Below, in pieces: positions 13,023 through 24,700 of a DNA stretch of 64,000 nucleotides (position 1 is the stretch's first letter; each line of letters opens with the position of its first letter). A model generated the notes under the pieces. That model saw only the letters and a list, made by a program, of their open reading frames with translations. It did not search any database and had not been told where the DNA came from. Position numbers and translations under genes: made by a program. The DNA lies in the NCBI GenBank assembly GCA_947247005.1, contig OX365947.1, forward strand, positions 35,668,760-35,732,759, in the 5' to 3' direction. This stretch comes from Spisula solida (lineage: Eukaryota > Mollusca > Bivalvia > Venerida > Mactridae).

Positions 13023-14267
13023 CAGTGAGCGCTAGTTGAGACCATTGATCTAAACAGCAGGTGACTGCAGCTGCATGAGCACAGCGCTTCCCAGTCTAGA
13101 GTACATCCCGTAGAGAACACATACCTTTTAATGAACTGATACGAGGTTTTATTTATAAGCATATAAATATTATATGGAACAAGGGAGTCATAATATATCT
13201 TGAAAATTGGTTTGTTATACATGAAATTATTTAACAATTTGTTGATAAATTTCGTATGTCAAATTATCGTGCATATAGTTTTCCCAATCTGAAAGCTACC
13301 GGCCTATCGCGCTTATTTTTTCCTCATAATTTTATACACATCAGCTGTTGAATTATGCAGATAGAAGGTCGAGGATCTTGTCAATTCTCTGTCAAATGAA
13401 TTCGGTACATCATTTGCTCGCAGGAACTATTTGACTTGTCTTTACAATGAGCACCGACATTTAAATAGACTTGGTGGATAAAAGTAACCATCCATCTCAT
13501 CTGATTGGTCAATACATACATTTACCTATTACGAAATGGAACATTCTGGTGGTTTTGACAGATATCGTTGAATCGGCAGTACCAGCACACATCTTAAAGA
13601 CCGATATTGCACGATTTGCTCGCGGAACTTTATATATTCAACGCAAGAACCTTGTAATATTTTCATGCATAAAAGGTCAGAATCATGTCAAATGCTCTGA
13701 GCTACAGTTAGTTCGCACAGCCAAATGAAAACATGGTTCTCACTTGAAACATTGGTTCTCATTTGAGATCATAATTAGTTTGATAACTAAGGGTTTTGCG
13801 AACCGAAAGGCCAAGAAATATGAGAACCAAGGTTCTCATTTGAAAACTTAGGTTCTCATCTCAAAACCAAGGTACGCATAATATACTTGGTGATGCCTCT
13901 AGCCTTGTATATAAACAAAAAAGGATAATACCAATAATGCACGGTCGACTGACCGCTTAATAATCACTGCGGATTGAATGAGTACGTATATGCATTATAG
14001 GGATTATGCACACATTAATCGCAAACATATGGACATAGAAAACGCATTCTATTGTAATTTTTCATTTATAAACGAAGGCTAGTGTTATTGTCAACGGACT
14101 ATAATATTACATACAACTAACAACGGGATTCAGTTTTGGATAATAAACTTAAGTTCAACTGACGCAATTAGTAAGAAAAAATGATTTTGCACACGCGCTT
14201 AATTACAAGTACAACAACCTCTCCAGAACGCACGTGAACATCCTAGGCTACAGGTTACATATATAGC
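13023..14267. other. Gene-free stretch with repeat copies
   Basis: Holds the inverted partner (about 13,130-13,440) of the 3,425-3,770 segment, a dispersed segment near 13,580-13,710 that recurs at about 32,345-32,455 and 50,075-50,210 (GATTTG.TC..G.AA.TT.ATATATT), and a short cluster of GGTTCTCA.TTGAAA units at 13,733-13,875. Confidence 0.45.
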
Positions 14268-14498
14268 CTAGGGTGTTAAAAAAGTTCTCAATATTTAAAT
14301 TCATATAAAGTTTTATTTAAGCTATATACGCAGTTGACAATGATAATTTCTTACTCTAACAGCTTCATTTAATGCCAGAGAGATTAGAACAATGGTAGAA
14401 CCCTCTGGATTTCAACCTAAAAAACGTACAGTCTTCTGAGATCAGAAAAATAAAATATTGAAATTGTAACATTGAGAACGAACTTTTTTAACACCCTG
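14268..14498. mobile_element. MITE, about 230 bp
   Basis: Terminal inverted repeats AGGGTGTTAAAAAAGTTC (left) and GAACTTTTTTAACACCCT (right). TATATAG occurs just outside both ends, so a TA-type target duplication is likely, but the left edge has extra bases (GCC). No coding sequence. Confidence 0.7.
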
Positions 14499-15299
14499 TA
14501 TATAGTCTCTGTTCACATGTAACACCGTCTGTAATTATATTGTTACGTAATTAGTGTTCAAATGCAAAAACATACTTAATATTGTGTAACTATAATGTAT
14601 TGCAAACATAAACACCAGCTTCGCTAATTGACTCTTTTCATTGGACAACATACGAATATGACGCAACCAAGGAAATTTCTTTGTTTCTGTACATATACGG
14701 TACTCGGTACAAATCTTCTTTTGAACGGACCACTCAAGAGAATTAAGTCACAACAGTTACAGATATCGATCGATTGAACGGGGTATGCAACTATTTTTTA
14801 TTACTTTTTATTTTATTATTTAACTAACCAAAGAAGATGTAATTAGGGTCCCGCTTAAAATTTGCGGTTCCCTACAGACCGCCCGCACGTCCGCCCGCCG
14901 TCAAAACCAGACATCTTATTATTATTTTACTGGATAATTGTTTGATGATATATTTCATATTTTATTTTCGTCTCATTTATGTACATACATATAACAAACA
15001 CATTTATCGTAACAGGTAACCATTCAATCTTGAATTATAGGAGACGTATGATAATTATATAATAATATAATTATCATAATTCCATATCTAGTTCTCCAAA
15101 AATTACGATTACATTAGTAATGAACAATATTTACATATGTAAAAACTAAGAGACTGTCGTCAATGGGTTGTATTAAAATACTGCTAAATTAATTATTATC
15201 TAAGAAACTGATATATGTCGGTGATCTCTGAGTAGTCACCTCATTCAGAACGAACGTACGATGATTATTACACCATCGCAAAACAAGTCATTTGGTGTT
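14499..15299. other. Gene-free stretch
   Basis: No exon recognised. A fragment near 14,840-14,900 (GGGTCCCGCTTAAAATTTGC .. CCGCCCGC) resembles the start of the dispersed repeat at 19,250-19,980. A short AT palindrome lies near 15,050-15,080. Confidence 0.35.
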
Positions 15300-16145
15300 A
15301 CATTAAACACACCGTACAACCCGCTGTGTGTAAGGCTGTTCTGTATGTTGAAGGCAGAGACACACGCGTTTTACGCCACTAGAGTGGGGTAAGTATTTGT
15401 TATTTTATATGTGTTTTGCGTTGCTTTTGAAAGAGATCACTTACATAATATTATATCGTTCACGCGATGAATGAACAATAAGTAAATACAATTTATGTGC
15501 CCACAAATGCCACATTATTCGAGTAAACAGGGTTTAGGTATGCGATGTTTGCCAAAAGTTCGAAACTTTCGCCTTTGACATTGAATTCTCAACTTAATTC
15601 GTGGTATGGAACAATTCTAAAACATTGAATACAAACTTCAATCCTTCCTCAATATATCTGTCGTTTCCGTTTTGGAAAATGTGCATTTTCTGTGAAGATA
15701 CAGAGGTTTTAATTGAACGAGGTACAAAATAAATGCTAACGAAATAGACAGTTCTGTTTTTCGAATGATAACGACAAAGGCAGAGCCTTAAATATTAATG
15801 CTATCGCAGAGGCAGAGATAAGAGACTTATGCTAACGACAAAGGCAGAAATTCTAATGACTTGAAAGGGCCATAAAACCCCTTTGTACGATTTGTATGTT
15901 ATAAATATAACCCAGATTCATGTTAGGCTGTATTCCAAAGTCCATTTCACCAAGAATCACGAGTGTTTAGTGGTTATTTTCGTCCAGTTGATTAACGGAA
16001 TATATCACATACCTGGTGATCGCTGACGCCGGCAATTGTCGGTAGTGAGTGGCCATGTATGCCTGTTAATGATGAGTGCATGGCTTTTTGGGGGCTTTAG
16101 CTCTTCAGGCACTGTCTTAGAGTTTAGAAACGAATGGTTCTCGTA

Positions 16146-18284
16146 GTATTCCATCGATAATATAAGTAAAATGTTAACAAAATGACGGTGAAATTTGCAG
16201 TTTTTGGGAGGCGCAATAAGTCATACAAGTTGATTTTATAGTCTCCTAATCGCTGAAGTCATACAATAGCCGGAAATCAAAGGTTGTTGCTCTGTCGAGG
16301 AGGTTGTACTTTACATCTTATTCGAGCTGGAGCTTTAATTATCTAACTAAGTACATGTCCATGCACGTCTGCATGACATTTAGGTATAAATACAGCACTT
16401 TACATGAACTGTAAGTCATCGACACTGGACTATTTACGTGACACTCTATTAAACTGCTTTATGTAATATAGATAGAGGATATTTGTTTGTTTTGATTGAA
16501 TATGGTTTATATCTCATCGTGTAGTGATAAAATTCAATATTTTCGAAAGCGCGTAGCGCGAGTAAAAATTTTAAAATTTTATCGCTACAAGATAAGATAT
16601 CAACCATATTCAATCAAAACAAACACACATTCTATTTATTTAATGCTTATCTGGTGTCAAAACTGGTACTTTTTATGCCAAATTAGAATCTACCACTGTG
16701 GTTAGGCTGCGTATGAATATGTTGTTCCATTCATATTTTTCAATTCAAAATCCGCCATCTTTGATTATGGTGAATAGGTGAAAACAACTTTTTGAGAATT
16801 TTGCATCAAATCATACACTATCTTATAGGAAATGTTCTAACTTAGAATAAAAAAACCCGCATGACATGTTTCCGTTCAGTAATAAAAAAGTTTAGTGTTG
16901 AGTTTTTGGTAAAATTAAAGTAGTCCCTGTGAGGGGGCGGAGCTTATATCAGTCACATTGTAGGTGATAACCAGTGACTGAAATAGGTTTTATTTCACAG
17001 ATAGAGCTCCATATCTCATCAGTTAGCATTAAATAAATACTTTTTATTTGTTCGAGAATCGACCAACTATAGTTATATACACACGTTTCTACAATCGACT
17101 ATACTTTAGTTGATGAAACTATTTTTCTTCCTACACTGTCGTTAGGCAGCGCCACCTTTGCAATAGTAAACCGGTCAGCCGGTATCGCATAACTCCAGAC
17201 ACGGATGTAAACCGTCATGCAAAATAGTTCCATCAATTGCAGCATATATATATATTACAAAGCTACTTCATATTTCAAAATCAAAAGGACAGTTGGATAT
17301 CCCAATAAATAATTTAAACATATTTCCAGTATTTCTTTGTATTTACAAAGCACTTGCCACTCCTGATAACTGCCTTCCGTACCTTTTTCGTCGGCATAAA
17401 CTGTTACGTAATCATATACTGTGGTACAGACCCAGTATTTCTAATTATATCGAGGTCATGGTTCCATGGGTAATCAATCTAGCTACTCTCAACGAGCGGT
17501 ACGCGGAATATCCATAACTCCAAGCATCACTCTATATAAACTGTTACACATACACGTAGTTGGTTAGGTTAGATTAATCAGACGGTAGTATCCGATGTTA
17601 CAATATCTGGGTTATTTGGACTAATACATTTAAACATACATCGGAATAAACTCCATCAGCATCCAAACTGCTGAAAAATACTAGAAATTATCTGGCCGCA
17701 TAAAACTATTTGACTTGTACTTCCTACATGCATTCATTCCAATCGTTAAAGCTCGGACATTTCCGTTTGTCTCCGGTAAATATTTAAATGCATACAGACC
17801 GAGGTGATCAGAATGGTATTCGTTCATTCGAACAACTGCTGGCTTTCAGCGCTTTGATTTTATATGGAATGTTATTGATAACAACTATATTTGCACATCG
17901 TAAATCTAATTTTACATAAAGAAACGGTCCGGTTGACGTTAGATGATGTCATTAAGACCAAACAACTTAGCATGGAATAATATGTTACATGATATACGTG
18001 ATGCTACATGAGCACGTGTTGCCCAACTGTTTTAAGCAGTCAGCCCATAAATAGATGTAAAACCGTATACTCTATGACAGTTTAAATAACCTGACTGTTT
18101 TATTTATAAAATACAGGTAATTTTAATCAACATTGATTGCTTAGAAGATTAATACCAAGATCACGAAAAAAAGTCAAATAAAATTTGTACCGTACAAATA
18201 AAATACATTTTTGTACAAACAAAAAAGTGCATTAAGTTCCCTGTCAAGTAATTTGAATTGCTGCATTTCGAAATTACGTATTCT
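16146..18284. other. Centre of the 15.3-19.1 kb inverted-repeat structure
   Basis: No recognised gene. Includes the hairpin at 16,470-16,640 and the second copy (about 17,747-17,820) of the short segment found at 688-770. Confidence 0.4.
16470..16640. repeat. Hairpin repeat with GCGCGTAGCGCGAG centre
   Basis: Arms of about 70 bp share TTTGTTTGTTTTGATTGAAT, ATGGTT.ATATCT.ATC and GATAAAATT. Between them is GAAAGCGCGTAGCGCGAGT, much more GC-rich than the surroundings and similar in design to the centre of the hairpin at 61,176-61,347. Confidence 0.8.
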
Positions 18285-19130
18285 AAAGAATGCAAAAAAC
18301 TATTCGTTTCTTAACTTCATGATAACAAATGGAGCGCTTAATGCCCCCAAGCACACCAGTTCGTCATTTACAGACATAAAGGGCCACTCACAACCGATAA
18401 TTGCCGGCGTCAGCGATCACCAGGTATGTAATACATTCCGTTTATCAACTTGATGAAAATAACCACTAAACACTCGTGATTCTTGGTGGAATGGACTTTG
18501 GAATACAGCCTAACATGAATCTGGGTTATATTTATAACATACAAATCGTACAAAGGGGTTTGATGGCCCTGTCAAGTCATTAGAATTTCTGCCTTTGCCG
18601 TTGGCATAAGTCTCTTATCTCTGCCTCTGCGTTAGCATTAATATTTAAGGCTCTGCCTTTGTCGTTATCATTCGAAAAACAGAACTGCCTATTTCGTTAG
18701 CATTTATTTTGTACCTCGTTCAATTAAAACCTCTGTATCTTCACAGAAAATGCACATTTTCCAAAACGGAAACGACAGATATATTGAGGAAGGATTGAAG
18801 TTTGTATTTAATGTTTTAGAATTGTTCCAAACCACGAATTAAGTTGAGAATTCAATGTCATAGGCGAAAGTTTCGAACTTTTGGCAAACATCGCATACCT
18901 AAACTATGTTTACTCGAATAATATGGCATTTGTGGGCGCATAAATTGTATATACTTATTGTTCATTTATCGCGTGAATGGTATATGTAAGTGATCACTTT
19001 CAAAAGCAACGCAAAACACATATAAAATAACAGATACATACCCCACTCTAGTGGCGTAAAACGCGTGTGTCTCTGCCTTCAACATACATAACTGCCTTAC
19101 ACACAGCGGGTTGTACGGTGTGTTAAATGT

Positions 19131-21593
19131 CAAATAATTCCTATATGTTGTCCAATCAATGTCCGTGTAGTGAGTACCTAAATGTATCTAACTAGGTTTG
19201 AATAAACACTGGGATTATTTAGCAAAAGCATGTAATAATTAGGCCCCTACCGAATTTCGACAGGAGGGGACTATACGTTAGCCCTCCGCCCGTCAGTCCG
19301 TCCGTCTGTCCGTCTGTCAGTAAAATATTCTGCTTGACATAACTCAAACAGTTTCCAAGCTATGTTTATGAAACTTGTGGTATGTGGTAAGGGGGTAATA
19401 TGGGAATTATGCACATCTAAAAATATTTGGATTCTGACAAAAATGGTGGTTGCTATGGCGACAGAAAGATTGAAAATAGGCCCAAATCTGGATCCAACAG
19501 TAACTCAGACAGTTTCCAAGTTAGGTTTATGAAACTTGATATGTGGGTAGGTGTCAATAATAAGGTTAAGCACATCTAAATATATATTTTTATTCTGACA
19601 ATAATTGTGGTTGCTATGGGTACGGAAATACTTCGAAATGTGGGATCCTGCCATTACTCAAACAGTTTACAAGCTAGGGATATGCAACTTGGTATAGGAA
19701 AAGGAGTTTATTTAAGGAGATTGTGTACACTTAAATATATTTTATTTTGACAAAAATTGTGGTTGCTATGAATATAGAAATAGTTAAATTACTTTACTTT
19801 AACTGGATCTTCGTACAAACAAAAAATTATCAGTGCTATGTTGACAATTTATGGTATATGCATAGAGATCTATGTTGGGATGACACCTATTAATTAATGT
19901 TTCACTTTGACAGGAATTGTGGTTGCCATGGCAACAGAAGCATTGACAATAATGTAAAGGTCATGGCTTCAAACCGGTAGGGGACTTCTGTATGACTTGC
20001 AATTCGTAGTGACTTGTTTGTAATAAATGGAACTACATTTGTAATACGTGAAAGATTCAAGAACGAAAATGTGCATGAATGTCTGCTGATTCAAAATAGG
20101 CGGGATCATCTCATCTGACGATAGAGCGTTTTGAGAAGTCCAAGATGGCGTTCAAGATGGCCGCAAAATTAATACACACGTATATTATTTAACAGTCTGG
20201 ATGAACAGTGTTAGCTGTTTTCAGGCCAAAATAATGCCATTTTGACTATGGTTACAGCATTGTTTTTACATTTTTACAGGGTTTTGGTAAAATGGTGTTA
20301 CACACTGCGATTTGGGTTACATTTTCGATGTATCTTCGACATCTGTTATGAACGAAATAACACATAAGGTCCTATTTGGTACTTAACACTGCCAAGTACA
20401 GCCATCCCAGGCAATATAAGACCAACAAACTGTAACCTAAATTAAAAGTGTAGAAATATACACAAGAAACACCTATAGAACCAGTGAATGTAACTGGACA
20501 GATTGTACAGAGTTCTAACAGGGTGTCAATATGGTCACGACAACCGAATAAAGGTCGAATTCGACAGTTTTAACATTTTAAAGACCTGTGTTACTTCATA
20601 TATTTTTTTATCTCAGGGTAAACGAGAAATATGTCAAGTCTACAGTGGCAGCCATACCTTGCTTTCAAGTTTAGTCAGGTCTGGGAAGTTTATATATCAA
20701 CACGTAATAAAACAATTATTATATCTGTTTGATTTTCGAATATTTACTGATAATGTTTGTGTATTGTTCATGAAATCCTAAATCCGTGAAATTACATCCC
20801 AAAGACATTTTCTATTTTACCAAAACCACGAAATTTTGTTCCATTGAAATTAAATTTAGTTTACAGTAGTAAAACTTAAGTTAAGGCCTGTTTCCTTACA
20901 ATATAGACATGGACTTTGTTAATTACATTCAAATTACCAAGCTTTCAAAAATATTTTTTTAAAGTCTATTATTCATTTCCAATTATCAATAAAGACCAAA
21001 TGTTGCTTCCTCCAGATGGTGACCTTTATAGTGGGGTGACAATAAGCCCAAAAGTAGCTTATTTAAGGAATAGGTGACAACTTGTCCCGGTCCTAAAAAT
21101 ATGACACCAGAGTGTGAGTTATCTATCTAGCTTGTTTTATAGTTACCCAATCACAATGTCCATAGGGCTTGTCTATTTTGCATACAATTAATATTTCCAA
21201 AACTTACCTGGTCTGTTGATTTGAAAATGAAGACCAGCATCATTCAACCAATGATATTGACTTATACAACATGGAATTTCATTCATAGAATTATAAATTG
21301 AAATTCACGTGAATCACGTTTCTTTTCTGTAGCTAGCATTAACATAGTTTAAGGTCGTTGCATCGTGTTTCGTTAGATCTTCTAAAGGAGAGTGTAATTA
21401 CTTCAGTGCCTGATAATAATACCATGCAGAGAAGTAATTCCACCCACTACTTTGAAAATTAAGACCCATCCCATCAATTACCATTGCATTTAGTCAAGAT
21501 TTTTCTCAAAACATCAATGTAAATTGCCGTGACTATGACATACCACTTTTTAATCAGAATTGTTCCGGTGAAGCAGTACCAGCAGATCGAGAG
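19131..21593. other. Gene-free stretch upstream of the ectodomain gene
   Basis: After the dispersed repeat (19,250-19,980) there is no recognised element or exon. Near 20,770-20,850 there are AAATCCGTGAAATTAC-like phrases like those in the 9.3-kb MITE. No confident promoter element for the gene starting at 21,594. Confidence 0.35.
19250..19980 (+). repeat. Dispersed repeat with (GTCC)n start and about 150-bp internal units
   Basis: Begins GGGGACTATACGTTAGCCCT followed by CCGTCCGTCTGTCCGTCTG. Then four diverged units of about 150 bp, each with 'ACTCA.ACAGTTT.CAAG..' and 'TTGTGGTTGCTATG'. Structure typical of non-coding interspersed repeats in bivalve genomes. Confidence 0.6.
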
Positions 21594-21771
21594 ATGCTTC
21601 GGTTCTTCACTATTGTGTTGCTCACCACTGTGTCATGGATAATCAGTAAAACAAACCAGGCTGACGATGTAGCAATAAGAAGCAAAATTCCTATATTCCT
21701 AGAAGAAGTGTGTCCCGACAGAAACACTTCGTGCCGCACCAACGGAACATACGATGACGATTGTTTAACAG
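21594..21771 (+). CDS. GPCR-ectodomain-like gene, exon 1 (signal peptide)
   Basis: 178 nt from ATG to ACAG|GTACGT, a strong donor, ending phase 1. ATG chosen because it starts a clean hydrophobic signal sequence. The exon ends in the first cysteines of the somatomedin-B-like cluster, so the domain is split by the intron. Confidence 0.65.
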
Positions 21772-24700
21772 GTACGTAATCAGTGATTACTATTAATGTG
21801 TCATGATGTTATACGGGGAACATTAACCTAAACTACATGACTGTATTCGGTGAATGATAACGGGTACATGGTGGTCAATGGGGGTATTTAACACTCACTA
21901 CATTGCTGATTCGAACGTCTGGAGTTATACATTGGACCCGTGCTCTCGGCCTGACAGGTATCTTCAAGAATGCCTCACGTTTTAAATTAAATGTTTAACG
22001 ACATTTTAATAAAAACATTTAAGTGACTAAAACAAGTTTTTGCTTTCAATATTGATGTGTGATTCCCAGGATGGATAAATAATGCCTTTTCGGGACATTG
22101 GTAACAATGCGGTCGGTTTATCAAACGGTTTCCTTTTAATAAATCAACTGTTCTTGCATCGTGGTTGGTCAGCCATTATAAATTATCCCTGTTGAGTAGG
22201 AGGTCAGTAGGTCAGTAGGTCAAAGATCAAGGTTGCCGTGACCTTTTACATGAATGAATAGATCAATCATAAACAACGCAAGAACAATTTGGCCCTGTAT
22301 CTTAAAACTTTAGGCTGGTCTACGCCAGTATTTGGTCCCTATTATTCCGGGGTACATAGGTCGAAGATGACTTGTAACTTAATGACTAGTTTATTTATTT
22401 GACAAACATGGAATCATACAAGTTTTCAAAAATAGAGTGTATGTTTTGACATTCGTATTACATGTAATTACAGTTTGTACGTGTGACAATGGTTGCGAAG
22501 CTGATGGCCAGGGTTGCTTTATTATCCCGAATACCAATATCACCAGGAACAAAACAAGAAACCCTTCTCGACAACACAGCGAGTGTCTGCATACAAGTTT
22601 GTCTATCGCAGCTTCGTCACAGTCAAACCGTGACAGGTTACCGTCTTCTTTTTACATGGTGACGTCATCCGATGTGACGTCAAATACGTCCGTTCCTTGT
22701 GGTGAGGTTAATGTCACAACATGGGGAAGCATGCATCCAGTTTTCTCAAGAAACTTGAGGAAAATCTTCAAGAACAAACTTTGTGCTGATATCTATAACG
22801 TGACTGATGGTGAACTATGGGATGTATACTTTTACTGCCACTCTAACCTTGTCAATCCAAATTTTATAAACGCGTTGAAGAGGGGTTCCAAAGTTCCTGG
22901 GGCTAAATGCTTTATTGACTTCAGATATAAAGGCGATGTAGCACTGATTCAGTCGGAGCTTTGTTATCACCCCGAAGACTACATAAGTCAATGTAATAAA
23001 TTAGTGTTTTTTCGTACGCCGCATACAACGTCCGCCTCACATCAAGAGGTTATAGATGCGTGTGAAAGCAGCCTATTATTACCTTACATGTGGGGAAATG
23101 TCTGGTATGCCAATGTGTTCTGTTTAATTTGTGCCGGGGTTTTCGTGAACAACGACTGTATGTTATTTATTGACAAGGGTTTCAATCAACCGAAAGGGAT
23201 AGGTAATGGTCAGTATGGACTCACGATGGTGCTAGGTTGGAAGTCCTTTTATTTAGATGAAATCGATAAGGAAGGGAGAATACCTGATGTTGACATAGCT
23301 TGTCCTATTGACGTAGGAAACAAGGTACATGTCGTCGATATTCTGTACAAAACTCGTATCTAAAGTTGCATGCTTATTTTGCTCACATATCAAACAAAGT
23401 ATAGTCCGTTTATTCAGGTATGCCACTTATATACAAACATTTCAATATCATAACATTGTATTTTGTATGTTTTAAACATTTAATTGCATGTACACATAAT
23501 ATCTATTAAAATAAGACATTAATAAGAAAACTTGCAATGTTTGTATAGGCCTACACAATGGTATGTGAACAAACGACTGCAGGCTAAAACAATCGATTTA
23601 TATCTCTTCCCGATAAAATGCGACGCTTAGCTGTTTGAAAATTGTTCGATTTAAGCCGGAGCAGATTTCGTGACTTTGCAATTTTACTGAACGCTGAATT
23701 ATGTGCTGGCGTTTTCTAAACATTGTGTATAAATATACTTAAACATCATCACACATCTTTAACTACACTTGCTGCAAATTCAACTAAATAGATCCACTAA
23801 ATACTGAGATTTGTGTAAGTGCATAACGTTAGTTATAAGTGCCTCCAAGTGTATTGTTGTTATCAAAAGGCCAAAGTAATTTACTTTTGACGAATAACTT
23901 TTTCTCTCTCTCATGAACAGTTGCTATATTTAGATACGTGGTTTTCGCAGGACATGTATAATTAATGCATGTCTTTGATTGTGCTGTCGTTGTTTAAGGC
24001 TAGGTTCCACTTAGCATTTTTTTTGCCCCTTGGATGTACTTCCGATTGAATTTAATGAGTTTCGGGTGGAATCGGAAACATGTGCCTCGTGGTGTAGTGC
24101 AAGCATCGGGGAGGTCATAAGACAATTTGTTGCATCGAGGGGAATCGGGGTGGTGGTATCGGAAGTAATCAGGTTGACACCTGACGTGTTCCAAATATGA
24201 TGCGTCGGTCCCCATGCCTCCATTTGTCGGAAACAGGATCTTCAAACATCAGTATATGCTGCCATCGGTTGCCATCAGATAAATATTCCTAAGTAGGACA
24301 TAGCGTCGACTGGTTCTAATAGTGATCAAAGTGCCAACATTATATTTTGGAGAAAATGAGAGTTGAACATTTGACTTTGTCAAATATCTTTATGTCAACC
24401 GATTTTAAAAACGTAGATATAGTACTATGGCTTCATTCTTCCCATTGCATTCATGAGTCATTATTCTGCCTTAAAATTGACGTAGAAACTTCTGTTTAGA
24501 AAAAATGTGTTATCCCGAATATTGACATCGAGCAATTTTTGCATTTGTTAGGTGCACACCTGGGGTTTGGACAAAATATTACCGAAATAACACGGTTTCA
24601 TTGGTTGATCTGGACATTGGATCATATAAGAACGACTGGAAGAGGACATTGAGCAACTTAACATTAAACATTTCAGTTAATCACGTGACAAAATAAAGGA

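Larger units (their letters stand above)
15300..19130. mobile_element. Large inverted-repeat structure, about 845-bp arms, 3.8 kb
   Basis: Left arm about 15,300-16,145 and right arm about 18,285-19,130 are diverged reverse complements (shared blocks: CACACCGTACAACCCGCTG, GACACACGCGTTTTACGCC, CACCAGGTATG/CATACCTGGTG). The arms hold short internal repeats of GACAAAGGCAGA. No transposase seen in the 2.1-kb centre. No clear target duplication. Confidence 0.7.
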
